A stretch of DNA of 64,000 bases, from NCBI RefSeq assembly GCF_000283155.1, contig NW_004454182.1, forward strand, positions 6,360,493 through 6,424,492, read 5' to 3'. The stretch's first letter is position 1; each line of letters opens with the position of its first letter. The translations under genes were made by a program, and so were the position numbers. This DNA is from Ceratotherium simum simum. Lineage: Eukaryota; Chordata; Mammalia; Perissodactyla; Rhinocerotidae. Shown in pieces: positions 11,791 through 22,994 of the stretch. The notes beneath the pieces are model-generated. The model worked only from the letters and a program-made list of their open reading frames with translations. It did no database searches and had not been told where the DNA came from.

Positions 11791-13224
11791 ATTAAACCAT
11801 GTTCTTGATATTAGAGGAATAACATGATTCTGTTAACCTCCTTAAGAAAAGATTAGTATTAACCCATTTGTTTCCTAGTAACTCCTGTAAGCTTATAGTT
11901 TAATTATATATTATAACATTTAATTTTGTACTTGATATTAGGATTTTTTTCGATGGGCACTGATATATTAGTATTATATATGGTATAATATAGAAAGGCA
12001 CATTTATACTTACTCAGAAAATCTCCTTATTTTTCCACTGAAAATCTTATGATAGTAAGTTTTGTGGTTATTACTTTGAAAGACAAAATCAACCCAAAGT
12101 GAAGTTACTAAGGAACAGAGCATACATTCTAAGAGATGGAGTAAAAAAGCAAAACAAATTATAAGAAGCAATTGTAAGTGGCCTGAGATTAGATAAAAAT
12201 GATGACTGGACATATAGAAGTAATTCAGTGTGCTGTGCAAGTCCATCAGTTAGAGAGACTTAAAAGATAGAGTTACTAACAGTGACCAAAAGGCAGGAAT
12301 GGGGCCGGCAAGGAAGATGAGGAGATTCAGTCTTTGTCCCTACTAATTTTAAATTTGTGACATGACCCAGAGGAAGAGACATGACAGAATTGGTTAGAAA
12401 TATAAGCTAGACAGAAGGTGGAAGCTGAAATGAAAAAGTTGGTCTGAAAGTAGATCAACAAAGAAACATCTCTTTCAACTTCAGAAGGAAAGCAAGCAAC
12501 TATTAATCGTGCTTAGTATAGAGTAATCCTTCCCATTTATGTTTTGGTTGCTAACTGGCATTCCAGTTAATGATGCAACGCAGTTCCCCAGTTCTTGTCT
12601 GGTTGTTGTTGATGTTAATAGAATCCCCCTCAAGATTCCAAAGCCACGAAGCAACTGTTAGCGTTCAGTGACCTTCTGCACCAGCTGTCTTCTGGGCTTT
12701 GAAATTGATTTTCCTCATCTCAGTCTCTGATAGTCTCTCTTCAAGTGTGCCTCTCTAGTTCATCACCAGAGTGGAAACGGGGGCACAAATAGCTGAGGAA
12801 CGAGGCAGGCGCCACGCAGGGCATCATTAGAAACATCAGAACGGAATCAGCCTGCGCCAGTGTGCTCTGTGTTAAAGAGAAACCGCTGCCACTGCTGCTT
12901 TATTGCTGAATACAATGGGGAATATTCTCACGGGATTCACTTTCCCCATTCCCGAATATGGTCTGAGAAGTAAAGAAAATTTCTGCCTTTATTCTGCAAA
13001 CCTCATGTGGATGCCAGGTCAAAACCATATGTTTTTGATAGTAATTTTTGCAGAATTTTTTATACGTGAGAAGCATATTCCCAAGGCTGTGTGTCCTGGC
13101 AAAGAGGCACAGGATGGGGAAAGACTGGAATGACACACAGAAATATGTGCGTTACAGAGAATTAGGTGTTAAATAATTTTCTCCTGTGGAAACTCATTGT
13201 ATACTTTTCATATAGCTGAGTATC

Positions 13225-13330
13225 AGTATTCATTTATTTGTTCATTAAATATTTGTGGAATTCTAGACATAAACTAAGCATTGTGTTGGACTTTGAAACG
13301 GTTAAAAAGAAGTCCCGGGCTAAAAGCTCT
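13225..13330 (-). repeat. L2 3' end fragment
   Basis: Reads TTCATTTATTTGTTCATTAA then TATTTGTGGAATTCTAGACA. This is a diverged reverse complement of the L2 3' end, which normally reads as CAATAAATATTTGTTGAATG. Confidence 0.55.
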
Positions 13331-14269
13331 GTATTAGTCACAATATACACTCGTCAGTGTTTTATATTTTCTATATTGCAATGGAAAGGACATTATTGCC
13401 TTTGGAAAGAAGGCATCCTGTCTGAACCTAAAAATTAACAAATTCTCACCAAATTAGAAACCAGATGTTCTCCTCTATAGAAAGTATGTTGACATAGACC
13501 TTTTCTGCTATTCTAGTTAATGTCCAAGAGGTTTTTACATGTGTATTTTAACACATCTATTTTGAGGCCTAATTTTACCTAAAGGAATCGTCCTCACACA
13601 AATGACACCGTTTGTTTGTAAATGGTTTCAAAATATATCAACTTAAACAGTGTTTACAAATTCTTTCTATACTTTTATTAGAAAGTCTGAAGATGATTTA
13701 TTGAAATCATCTGAAAATATTGAAGACCAGTGATTTTAACATATAATGTACTGGTGATTTGGCTTCTCTTTCAATGTTTTATAATGTTTCTGTATTTATT
13801 ACACATATATATCTCCAAGGCACAAGTTTGATGCCCCTCTGATATGGGTAGTCATTTAGTCAAGAAGGGGAAATGTACTTCTGAGATTTAATGTCAGGGG
13901 CCAAAAAAATACAATTAAATTCTGTTTTCTCTTGCAGCAACAAAAGTAAATTTATATATTACATAAGTTAGAAACTCTTTCAAGTAAAGAAGTCTTCAGT
14001 TCCACTAATATTGATGAATAGTGTATTTTTGAATATTGCGTCTTTGTTTTCAACAATATCTCAGAGTTGCATTTTTCTCTAAGAAAAATAATAATTTCAT
14101 AGCAATTCAAGCCTAGTTCTTAAAAGAGTTCTTTGCCAGCATCACCAAAGCAGATGGACGTCATGTATCAATATCATAGATTTTGAAAATTGAAATAGAC
14201 GTGTCTAATTTGAAGTCAGCACATGTCTGGCTCACGGTCTTGCACACAGTAGGTCCATGTTTTTAGTGT

Positions 14270-14530
14270 CAAGGCTAAGATCATAATCTTTAGAGTCCCA
14301 TAGGCACAGGTTCAAATCCCATTTCCCATTGAGAAATGACCCAAACCACTTGAGCAAAGCTGTAACCCATTTTCCAGGGATGCTTTTCATTTTGGTCCCT
14401 ATAATTTCCAACTTTTATTTATTTGTTTTTAATCTATTATTTTATTTATTCGTTAGCCATGGGTCCTTGTCCAAGGTTCTTAGTTTCTCTGAGACTCAAA
14501 TTTGCACATTGGCACAATGGTCATCATTTC
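14270..14530 (+). repeat. MIR SINE split by an inserted segment
   Basis: The left part ends with a box-B remnant CAGGTTCAAATCCCAT near 14322. The right part resumes at about 14453 with TTAGCCATGGGTCCTTGTCC and TTAGTTTCTCTGAGACTCAA, which follow box B closely in MIR. About 130 bp of foreign sequence lies between, including the copy of the 11700 segment. Confidence 0.6.
14325..14414 (+). repeat. Local duplication, copy B, inside a MIR
   Basis: A near copy of 11700-11790 (CCCATTGAGAAATGACCC to TTCCAACTT). It shares AACCCATTTTCCAGGGATG with one change, and TTTTCATTTTGGTC exactly. It interrupts a MIR, so the insertion is younger than the MIR. Confidence 0.8.
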
Positions 14531-14534
14531 ATTT

Positions 14535-14650
14535 CTTTTACAATATTTATTGAACTACTGCTATGTAGGAACTTTCTAAGCCCTGAAAATACTTAGAGGT
14601 GAATAAGACTTCATGGACTTTACATTCCAGTGAGAGAAGACAGACAATAG
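14535..14650 (-). repeat. L2 3' end fragment
   Basis: Reads CAATATTTATTGAACTACTG then TACATTCCAGTGAGAGAAGA and GACAGACAATAGA. This is the reverse complement of the L2 3' terminal region. Confidence 0.7.
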
Positions 14651-15189
14651 ATTTGTGCAGTGGATACGTCATTCTTACTCCTCAACTTAGTATGCTGGAT
14701 AGACAACTTTATTTTTTTATATTTCTGTCTATATTTTATTTGAAACCCTCATTCGTAGAAACTTTCCTCAGGTGATTTGGGTCTTTCCCTCTCCTCCCCC
14801 TACCCGCTTCTGCGATGATACTGTGAGCACGGCAGGGAACATCTGGGCTTGAGTCTTCTCCACGAAGACGTTGAGCTTTCATACTGTCTATCCCTTCACT
14901 ATTACTCGCCATGTTGCTGCTGAGATAGCCTGCATTTCTGTGTGTGTGGCCCCTTCAGGTCCAGTAGCACACTCTAGCATTTCTTTGCCACCTTTGAAGC
15001 TGTGGAAGTAATTCTGCTTCTCACAGATGATGCTGAGGCGCAGGAATCTCAGGGAGGCTCTTTCTAACTGCATCACCTGGACACTCCATGCAGCAGTTTT
15101 CTCTTTGGGATCCTGTTACCTCTGCAGGTCTCTGCCTGAGATTCAAGGCACAGATTTCTCTACCTTCAGGTCCCCTGATATACTACGTA

Positions 15190-15860
15190 GTCTCTTTTTC
15201 TCCAGGACCCCACCAGGGGAGCCAGGAGCAGGGCCCCTGTCTCTGAGGCACAGTGAATCTTCTGCCCTCATCCATTCCCATCCATTTCCCTCTTCCTCAC
15301 CCTTAATAAGAAAATTGTCTAGTCTAAGGGGAATCTTTATCTCCTATATTCTATTTCATTCAAACATTTGGCTATATCCCAAATCTTCTCTGTTTCTACT
15401 TTTCCCTCGGAGGTTCTTCATGGTACTTAAGACTAAGGCAAGAGAATCAGCCTTTGGCCATGGGCCTACATATTGGTTGATATTCAAATGCTGCTGGTTC
15501 CTGTGTGCACAGTTTCATCAGGTAGCTCTCTGCTATTTCTGTACCTTCAAGTACCCTTAAGCTTGGCATGAAAGTAGCAGAGAGAGCCTCAGACGTCTTT
15601 AGAGACTTGCTCCCTCCCCAGGGGGCTGCCTGCAAAGCAGAGGACAGGCTTCTCTCACTGGGTCCTATTGAATCCTCTGCTCTCATCAGCTCCCCTCTGG
15701 TTCTCTTCCTGCTCCCAGCCTGAAGATATTCTTCTAGTCTGGAGGAAACTCCTTTTTATCTCACACCATACTTCTCCTAAATGTTATGGTTCTACCCCAG
15801 TCCACTCCATTTCACCCAGTAGACTGGGCTTTGGGAAACCAGCAAGACACTCTGGCTATT
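15190..15860. repeat. Diverged tandem duplication (~410 bp period) of unknown origin
   Basis: The block near 15190-15370 and the block near 15590-15790 align loosely in the same order. Compare TGAATCTTCTGCCCTCATC with TGAATCCTCTGCTCTCATC, then TGTCTAGTCTAAGGGGAATC with TTCTAGTCTGGAGGAAACTC. Identity by eye is about 65%. The region is unusually pyrimidine-rich. A 177-codon open frame at 15027-15560 lies over it but resembles no protein I know and does not continue as a gene. Confidence 0.5.
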
Positions 15861-16289
15861 TCTACTTCTCATCTTGTCTCATCTCTCCTGGAGGCAATGC
15901 AATAAAGCGGCTGCTAGAATTGAGAGAGTTGAGGCGGAGCAAAGACAGAAAGGGGAAAATTTTCAGGAGGAAAAAGCACACTTGAAATAGTATTTAAAAA
16001 ATTTTACCCACCACACAAGTAAACAAATAAACAAGAACTGATTGTTATAAGCGCTTTGAAGAAACTGAGCGTGGTGATACGATGGAGAGTAAAAGGACCA
16101 GGGCTTTAGTAGGATCTTCCTCCAGGTACATCTGTCTGTCCAGTCTTCCATCTACCTTCTCCAAGAGGAGTGGATATGCATCCTTCCGAATGCTTTTTTT
16201 AATCCTTGCCAGTGGCGTTGAAGAAATAGTCTGTTACTATGGGCTGTGAGCCTCTTGCTCCCTCTTCGTGTATCATCCTAAAAAAAGTG

Positions 16290-16615
16290 AGAATCTAGAT
16301 CAGGGAATCAACTGCAGCTCACAGGCCAAATCCAGCTTGTCACCTGTTTTTGCGATGATCATGAGCTGAGAATGGTTTTAACGTCTTTAAGTGATTGAAA
16401 AAAAATTAAAAGAAGAATAATATTTCATGACATGAGAAAATTATATGAAATTAAAATTTCAATGTCCATAAAGTTTTATTTCAATCAGTCACTCTCCACG
16501 TTTGTGTGTTGTCTATGGCTGCTGTCATGATGTAACAGCAGAGTTGAGATGGTGTGGCCAGAAAAGCCTAAAATATTTACTCTCTGGTCCTTTAAAGAAG
16601 AAGGTAGCTTGCACC
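16290..16615 (+). repeat. hAT-type DNA transposon fossil (family uncertain)
   Basis: Contains CACAGGCCAAATCCAGCTTG, TAAAGTTTTATTTCAATCA, GTCTATGGCTGCTGTCATG and AAAGCCTAAAATATTTACTC. This is the ordered set of motifs of a common mammalian nonautonomous repeat. Confidence 0.7.
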
Positions 16616-16844
16616 TGGTCTAAGTGATCAGGTTACTCCTTGACAGGATATAGTCCATCTTCTCATCCAGAGTACATGCCAGAGTGTGGATCGCCAATAT
16701 CAAATTTGTAAACCAGGAAATTCATTTTGTACACGTTGGTTTTGAGGGGGTTACATTTTGAATTGGGATTAAAAGTCTTCAAATGATAATTTTTGGTCTT
16801 TTGGAATATAGATTCCAATAAATGAATTTGGGAGGGAAAATAGC

Positions 16845-17055
16845 TCGTGCTTATTGAGCACTATGTAGTAATATACTAACATAAACATATATGTTACTTC
16901 ATTTAATCCTCATAAAATGCCTGTATAATAGGTATTATTAGCCCCATTTTACGGATGATAAAACCAAGACAGAAAATTTGAGCATTTTACCTAACATCAT
17001 CCAGCTAATTATAGGTGAAGCCTGGATTTGAACCCAGACAGTCTGGGCCCACATT
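16845..17055 (-). repeat. MIR SINE
   Basis: Has CCCCATTTTACGGATGATAA and TTTGAACCCAGACAGTCTGG, both characteristic of MIR read in reverse. Confidence 0.85.
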
Positions 17056-17369
17056 CTTTTTTTTTTTCTTTCCTTTTTTTTTCTGAATTGTAAGTTTATT
17101 ATATGAAAGTTTTACAAAGGTATACAAATTAAGTGGCATTTAATTTGTTAAAAAGAATGCAATTATATTGAATTGGATATGCTCCAGAAATTCTAGGCTA
17201 CCTGCAGTAGCCTTAGGTTATAAACGCAAATATATTTCATTATAATTTTGTTCTACAGTCAGTGCGGTGTGCATAAATAAACTGAGTAAAGCTAGATTAT
17301 GTGATAAACATCAGTTTCAATCAGTGGCACCTGAGGTTCTATATCCTATTAGAATCTATTGCTTTATTA

Positions 17370-18612
17370 GTTCTATTTTTTTTGTTTTTTTGAGGCAGCA
17401 TTGGTTTATAACATTATATAAATTTCAGGTGTACATCATTATATTTTGATTTCTGTGGTGTAGACTACATTGTGTTCACCACCCAAAGACTAATTACCAT
17501 CCGTCATCACACACATGTACCCTATCACCCCTTTCGCCCTCCTCCTTTCCCTCTTCCCCTCTGGTAACCACTAATCTAGTCTCTGTGTCTATGTGTGTGT
17601 TTGTTGTTGTTGTTATCCTCCACTTCTGAGTGAAATCATATGGTATTTGACTTTCTCCATGTGACTTATTTTGCTTAGCCTAACATCCTCAAGGTCCATC
17701 CATGTTGTCACAAATGGCAAGATTTCATCCTTTTATGGCTGAGTAGTATTCCATTGTGTATATATATACCGCATCTTCTTTATTTATTCGTCCATTGATG
17801 GGCACTTAGGTTCTTTCCAAGTCTTGGCTGTTACGAATAATGCTGCAGTGAACATAGGGGTGCAAATATATTTTCTACTTAGTGTTTTCCTGTTCTTTAG
17901 ATAAATACCCTGGAGTGGAATAGCTGGATCATATGATAGTTCTATTCATAATTTTTTGAGTAATCTCTATGCTGTTTTCCCTAGTGGCTGCACCAGTTTG
18001 CACTCCCACCAGCAGTGTATGAGAGTTTCCTTCTCTCCACATCCTCTCCAACACTTGTTATTTCTTGTCTTGTTAATTATAGCCATTCTGACAGGTGTGA
18101 GGTGATATCTCATTGTAGTTTTGATTTGCATTTCCCTAATAATTAGTGATGTTGAACATCTTTTCATGTGCCTGTTGGCCATCTGTGTATCTCCTTTGGA
18201 AAAATGTCTGTTCACATCCTTTGCCCATTTTTTAATTGAGTTATTTGTATTTTTTTGTTGTTGAGTTGTATGAGTTCTTTATATATTTTGGATATTAACC
18301 CTTTATCAGATATGTGATTTGCAACCATCTTCTCCCAATTGTTAGGTTGTCTTTTCGTTTTGTTGATGGTTTCCTTTGATGTGCAGAAGCTTTTTAGTTT
18401 GATGTGGTCCCATTTGTTTATTTTTTCTTTTGTTTCCCTTGCCTAGTGAGACATGTTTTTCAAAAAGATGCTGCTAAGATTGATGTCAAAGAGTGTACTG
18501 CCTATGTTTTCTTCTAGAATTTTTATGGTTTCAGGTCTTACATTCAAGTCTTCAATCCATTTTGAGTTAATTTTTATATATGGTGTAAGATAAGATGGTC
18601 TACTTTCTTAAT
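17370..18612 (-). mobile_element. L1 fragment: 3' UTR and C-terminal ORF2
   Basis: On the minus strand this reads the end of ORF2. Its 3' UTR lies to the left behind an interrupted T-rich tail. Recognisable ORF2-end signatures in reverse are TGAGTAGTATTCCATTGTGT, TCATATGATAGTTCTATTC and ATTTCCCTAATAATTAGTGA. It stops abruptly near 18612, so it is 5'-truncated. The frame is broken. The 82-codon open frame at 17967-18215 (minus) is a piece of ORF2. Confidence 0.93.
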
Positions 18613-18839
18613 AACCATGCTGAATATGAATATGGTAGTAGGTGCTAAAAATGCTGCTTCCAACGTACCACTTAATTCAGACTATAAACTTTTAAATTTG
18701 CTTTATAAAGTAGTTCCAAGGGGAAAAATGGATTCACAATTAGTTGCTAGTATAATTTATAGAAGTAGTAACTTACTGTTTGCATCTGTTCTAATTTCGT
18801 GGTTGACAAAGCATTTTTAGATACTTTAATTGATTTAAA

Positions 18840-19010
18840 ACTCTGTGAGATAAGTGAATCATTAGCTCCGTTTTACAGATGAAAAAACAAAAAAAACAAA
18901 AACCAGAGGCTTACTAGGATCACGTAACTGGGAAATGATAGACCAGGGACTTAACCTGAGATCTTATTTCTAATCCTGAATTCCTTCCACTATACCTGTG
19001 TTAGGCCAAC
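18840..19010 (-). repeat. MIR SINE
   Basis: Shows CTCCGTTTTACAGATGAAAA and a GATCACGTAACTGGGAAATG motif in reverse MIR order. A small A-rich expansion interrupts it. Confidence 0.65.
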
Positions 19011-19124
19011 TTTCATGACTTTGCCGTGTCTGTACACCAGCTACATTATCATTCACTTAGTAATTCTCTGGAAACGGACTCTTTGTAACTTACATACCTG
19101 GTTAGGTATGAGTTGGATTCCTCT

Positions 19125-19370
19125 TTTATTTGTCAAATACTTACGTTGTGCTTACTATATTCCAAGTACTTTATAGTAAATATTAACTCATTTAAGAGTC
19201 CTAACAACCTCTAAGAGGTAAATAGTATTACTGTCCCCATTTTACAAGTTAAGAAACCAAAACACAGAGAGAAGTTAAGGAACTTGCCCAAGGACACATA
19301 CCTAGTAAGTAATAGAGCAGGATCTCAACCTCGGCAATCTAGTTTTCAAGTTCTGTCCTTTTAACCCTTT
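19125..19370 (-). repeat. MIR SINE
   Basis: Shows CCCCATTTTACAAGTTAAGA, then GTTAAGGAACTTGCCCAAGG and GAGCAGGATCTCAACC. This is a good reverse-strand MIR. Confidence 0.85.
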
Positions 19371-19446
19371 AACTTATTTGATATATTAATCTGTTTTCTA
19401 ATGCACATTAAAATAAGTACCTCAGTATTAAAATTAAAAATATTCA

Positions 19447-19651
19447 GGGGCTGGCCCCGTGGCGTAGCAGTTAAGTGCACGCGCTCTGCTGCTGGCACCC
19501 CCGGCGCGCACCGACGCACCGCTTGTCAGGCCATGCTGTGGTGGCATCCCATATAAAGTGGAGGAAGATGGGCACGGATGTTAGCCCAGGGCCAGTCTTC
19601 CTCAGCAAAAAGAGGAGGATTGGCAGATGTTAGCTCAGGGCTGATCTTCCT

Positions 19652-19689
<38 letters not shown>

Positions 19690-19690
19690 A
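19447..19690 (+). mobile_element. ERE-type SINE whose tail became a (CA)n repeat
   Basis: The head GGGGCTGGCCCCGTGGCGTA is followed by the usual body. A B-box segment is lost around 19495. The 3' end CTGATCTTCCTCT runs into a (CA)n block (about 19653-19685) in place of poly-A. Loose target duplications AATATTCAG/AACATTCAG flank it. Confidence 0.92.
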
Positions 19691-20838
19691 CAAAACATTC
19701 AGCTGTGTGCCATCTAAAATCATCTTGTGTAAAGACTGTGCTGTACTATGGTGGAATATTCTAGAATACCTACAACCTCATGAGTATGGTAGAGGGAGCA
19801 CCTTCTGTTGACTTCATTGAACATGTTATTAGGAAACATAATCATACATGTTAAGACACATGCTGAATACACTATAAATTACCAGCATAGTGTGAAATGT
19901 AAACCATGAAAAACATGGCACTTTTTTAAAAACTGGGGGACTTTTATTGTTAATAGGAATCTTAAAATTAGCCATCTTTCCTAAAACTTCCTTATACAGC
20001 ACTCTTGTCATCTGATCATTGAATTTCTGTTTAAAAATTTTTGAAGTAAGGCAGCATACAACTTTTAGAGGCAGCTTGCTCCCCTGTTGTACGGCTCAGT
20101 TGTTAGGGAATCTTTCTATATTTGATCTAAACCCTGCTTCACTGACCCTTTCATTTATTGAGGTTGGTTTTAGAAAGTGTGCTGTGATTCCTTCCTTTCT
20201 CTCCCCTCCAGCAGATTTGCCTTCCTGGTTATGTTTGACAGAAGCTAGAAATAAAATTAGTTTGCATCCCTTGAGAACTGACCAACTGCCTGTGGCCAAG
20301 CTTGATGGTACTCATTAATGGGGGAGCAGGCTAGGATTAGAATGTTTCCACGGGCATCCAGAAGATAAATCAGTCTGCAGACCATCAACGTGGTCATGCA
20401 TACTTGTGTTTATATGAGAACGTATTCTCACATAGCAATAAGTTCACATGTAGCTATAAAGTACCAGGATTCATTTTATTAAGTGGAATGTGAAGATGTT
20501 CTTGAGGCATTTCATGAAGGAAAGTTCCAGAATGGTTTTGTGCCAGAAATGGTATGATTAGAGTAACTTTATAGTCTCTCAAGATATCTACTTGAAGGGA
20601 CAGTAATCCTTCGTGTGCGTAAATACTGCTATAGACGTTACAAATCAACCTTTTTCATCAGAGTCATTTTTATGAGTTGGGTTTTTTTCATTAAAATATT
20701 TCCTTAATTTCTAATTGTTTTTTAATTATATGAGGTAAAGGAGGGAGACAGAAAGAGAGGAGAGCTAATGCATAGCTGTCTCTGTCTCTCACATTTTAAC
20801 ATATTTGCATCTTATAATCATATTCTCCTGTTCCACAG

Positions 20839-21077
20839 GCATTTCCTATTCAAAACAGGAACAGGGACGACGCCACTGTTCAGTACTGCAACCCCAGGAT
20901 ACACAATGGCATCTGGCTCTGTTTATTCGCCGCCTACTCGGCCACTACCTAGAAACACCCTATCAAGAAGTGCTTTTAAATTCAAGAAGTCTTCAAAGTA
21001 CTGTAGCTGGAAATGTACTGCCCTGTGTGCTGTAGGAGTCTCAGTGCTCCTGGCAATACTCCTCTCATATTTTATAG
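20839..21077 (+). CDS. TENM3: TENM3 internal exon: end of cytoplasmic domain and transmembrane helix
   Basis: Teneurin-3 is a type II transmembrane adhesion receptor. It binds latrophilins and itself across synapses and guides wiring in visual and hippocampal circuits. This 239 bp exon follows a pyrimidine-rich tract ending TTCCACAG and stops before the donor GTAAGA. Its first base finishes a split codon, 79 full codons follow from 20840, and one base (G) carries over to the next exon. The peptide starts [20 protein letters not shown]. It contains the proline-rich SPPTRPLPR (a possible SH3-binding site) around residues 30-38, then a basic stop-transfer KFKKSSK. A hydrophobic helix (about residues 60-79, [13 protein letters not shown]) completes it. 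The sequence agrees with teneurin-3 as I remember it and differs from TENM1/2 (for example GTGTTPLF versus SSGSTPLF in TENM2). The upstream exons are outside the window. Confidence 0.95.
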
Positions 21078-21286
21078 GTAAGAACAAGTTTTCAGAATTA
21101 TTTTGTCTGTAAGTTAGGATGTTATGTTGTTGTCTTGTTGGTTTCATCTATTTATTTGGTCAAGAAGTATATTATGAGTTATATTTTCTGGGGGAGGGGT
21201 TGTAATAATACGTTATAAATCACAGAGTATTTTAAGTAATTTTCAGCAAATTTAGATAAATAGAGAAGCTGCATTTTCCTAAAGAA

Positions 21287-21530
21287 TGGCACAGGGGGTG
21301 TAGTATTTAAGTTCGTTTGCTCCGCTGCTGTGGCCTGGGATTCGCAGGTTTGGATCCCAGGCGCGGACCTAAGCATCGCTCATCAAGCCATGCTGTGGTG
21401 GTGTCCCAAATACAAAATAGACGAAGATGGGCACAGATGTTAGCTCAGGGCTAATCGTCCTCAGCAAAAAGAGGAAGATGGACAATGGATGTTAGCTCAG
21501 GGCCAATCTTCCTCACCAAAAAAGAAAAAA
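21287..21530 (+). mobile_element. ERE-type SINE close to the TM exon
   Basis: The copy has a decayed head (GGGGGTGTAGTATTTAAGTT), a B box GGTTTGGATCCCAGG, the AAGCCATGCTGTGG motif and an A-rich tail. It begins about 210 bp after the donor of the transmembrane exon. Confidence 0.92.
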
Positions 21531-22694
21531 GGAATGAGACATAGTCTTGGACACAGACCATAGTGTACTTTTGTGCTTCACTTGTCCCTCGTGAGACATG
21601 GGTAACTCTATGACATGTCTGTGTAGAATAATTCATTCACTTGCAGGAATGAACACTATACAGGAACCTCCTTCAGTGCATAGTCAATAGGGAGCTCTCT
21701 GCTGCTGGTGATATTACATGTCTTTCAGCTAACTCAGCTATCTAAATGTAAAACTCATCACTCAGGACCATCATCTTGCACTCAGGAACACTCTCCAGAG
21801 AACTGTGCATCCATAAAACAATGAATGGATTATATACTTGTTCATATATGTGGATTTTTCAGCTTTTCTGATGTAGTATTGATCATGTTTTCGTTTAATA
21901 GTAACCCAAATGATGGAAGCTGCTAATAGAAGTTGTAAATTTTCCTTTTATTTAACTGTTTCGTAACATATATGAGCATTCAAACTATTGGAGATTGCTT
22001 TTTAAAATGTCCGAAATGACCACATCCGATTTTAATCTGCTTCTAAGTGTAGGGGAAGGCCTACCACATCGAAATGCTAATGGTGTCCACTGACATAAAT
22101 CATAGGCTATATGGTTTCTCCAACAAGAACAACACCCAGTGATGCATCCTCAAGTTTACAAAGCGATTTGTGATGCGCCGTGAAATTCTTTAACTGAGTA
22201 AGAGTATTCGAGAGCTGTATATACAATGATGTGATGCTTTTGCAGTGAGCCAGTTTCCGTCGTTAGCTACAATATGCCTTAGTTATAAATTATGTACTTT
22301 GGAAAGGGAAATAACCATTTCAAGTTACAACATTTAAGAGAAAAATAGAATTTTAGAGCGTGAAGGAACTTTAGAGATAATTGAGGCAGGAATGGCAACT
22401 GGGTGGCATATTATGTACTACTAGTATTTCCAATTCTTTGAGCACGGCAGACATCACTAATGAATCAGGATACTCTTTGCCACTGAACCTGACTACAGCC
22501 TCGTTATCCTCGTTACATGCTTTACTCAGCACCTAGTCTAGCCACTGTCATCAGAGACGAAAGCAAGATGAAGCTGTTCTGTCATTTTTCCATCTAAGTT
22601 AACTGCTTCCTTGTAAAAATGGTCAAACCACCTACCAAAAGGGTTGTCACCTGGCCAAGATCAGACACTAATGAAACAACGCTATGCTGTCTCT

Positions 22695-22994
22695 GTTTTT
22701 CTTTTTTTTTTTTGTGGGGAAGATCAGCCCTGAGCTAACATCCGTGCTAATCCTCCTCTTTTTGCTGAGGAAGACCGGCTCTGAGCTAGCATCTATTGCC
22801 AATCCTCCTCCTTTTTCCCCCCAAAGCCCCAGTAGATAGTTGTGTGTCATAGCTGCACATCCTTCTAGTTGCTGTGTGTGGGACGCAGCCTCAGCATGGC
22901 CGGAGAAGCGGTGCGTCGGTGCGCGCCCGGGATCCGAACCCGGGCCGCCAGTAGCGGAACGCGCGCACTTAACCGCTAAGCCACGGGGCCGGCC
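22695..22994 (-). mobile_element. ERE-type SINE, long form with intact A and B boxes
   Basis: On the minus strand it has GCTTAGCGGTTAAGTGCGCG and GGGTTCGGATCCCGGG. It then has the segment with CAACTAGAAGGATGTGCAGC found in only one other copy here (29203). After that it continues into the GGAGGATTGGCAAT tail of the other subtype. A perfect 13 bp duplication CTATGCTGTCTCT (22682-22694, 22995-23007) dates it as relatively young. Confidence 0.96.

Larger units (their letters stand above)
1..20838 (+). other. TENM3: TENM3 intron (3' part of intron upstream of the TM exon)
   Basis: No coding exon is recognisable here. The segment holds MIR, ERE, L1, L2 and DNA-transposon copies listed separately. 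I see no clear gene in the long stretches between them: 750-1760, 1800-2280, 6520-7720, 8120-9050, 9990-11700, 11790-13220, 13440-14200 and 19700-20760. The short open frames there (such as 8208, 10890, 12903 and 20019) lack homology I recognise and splice context. AT-rich sequence dominates 3430-3620. The intron ends with a tract rich in T and C (about 20770-20838) ahead of the acceptor AG at 20837-20838. Confidence 0.85.

Noticed and set aside
15027..15560. 177-codon open frame, the longest in the window
   Set aside because: It has no recognisable domain, lies on a pyrimidine-rich duplicated block and lacks splice or promoter context. Reported only as a repeat-like finding.
17967..18215. 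82-codon minus-strand open frame
   Set aside because: It is a piece of L1 ORF2 inside a truncated L1 copy, not a host gene.
20019..20318. 99-codon open frame just upstream of the TM exon
   Set aside because: It has no similarity to teneurin and no downstream donor in phase. An open frame on the opposite strand is equally long-lived, which suggests chance.
22905..22994. tRNA-like sequence with A and B boxes
   Set aside because: It is the tRNA-derived head of an ERE SINE, embedded in the element; no functional tRNA fold is expected.
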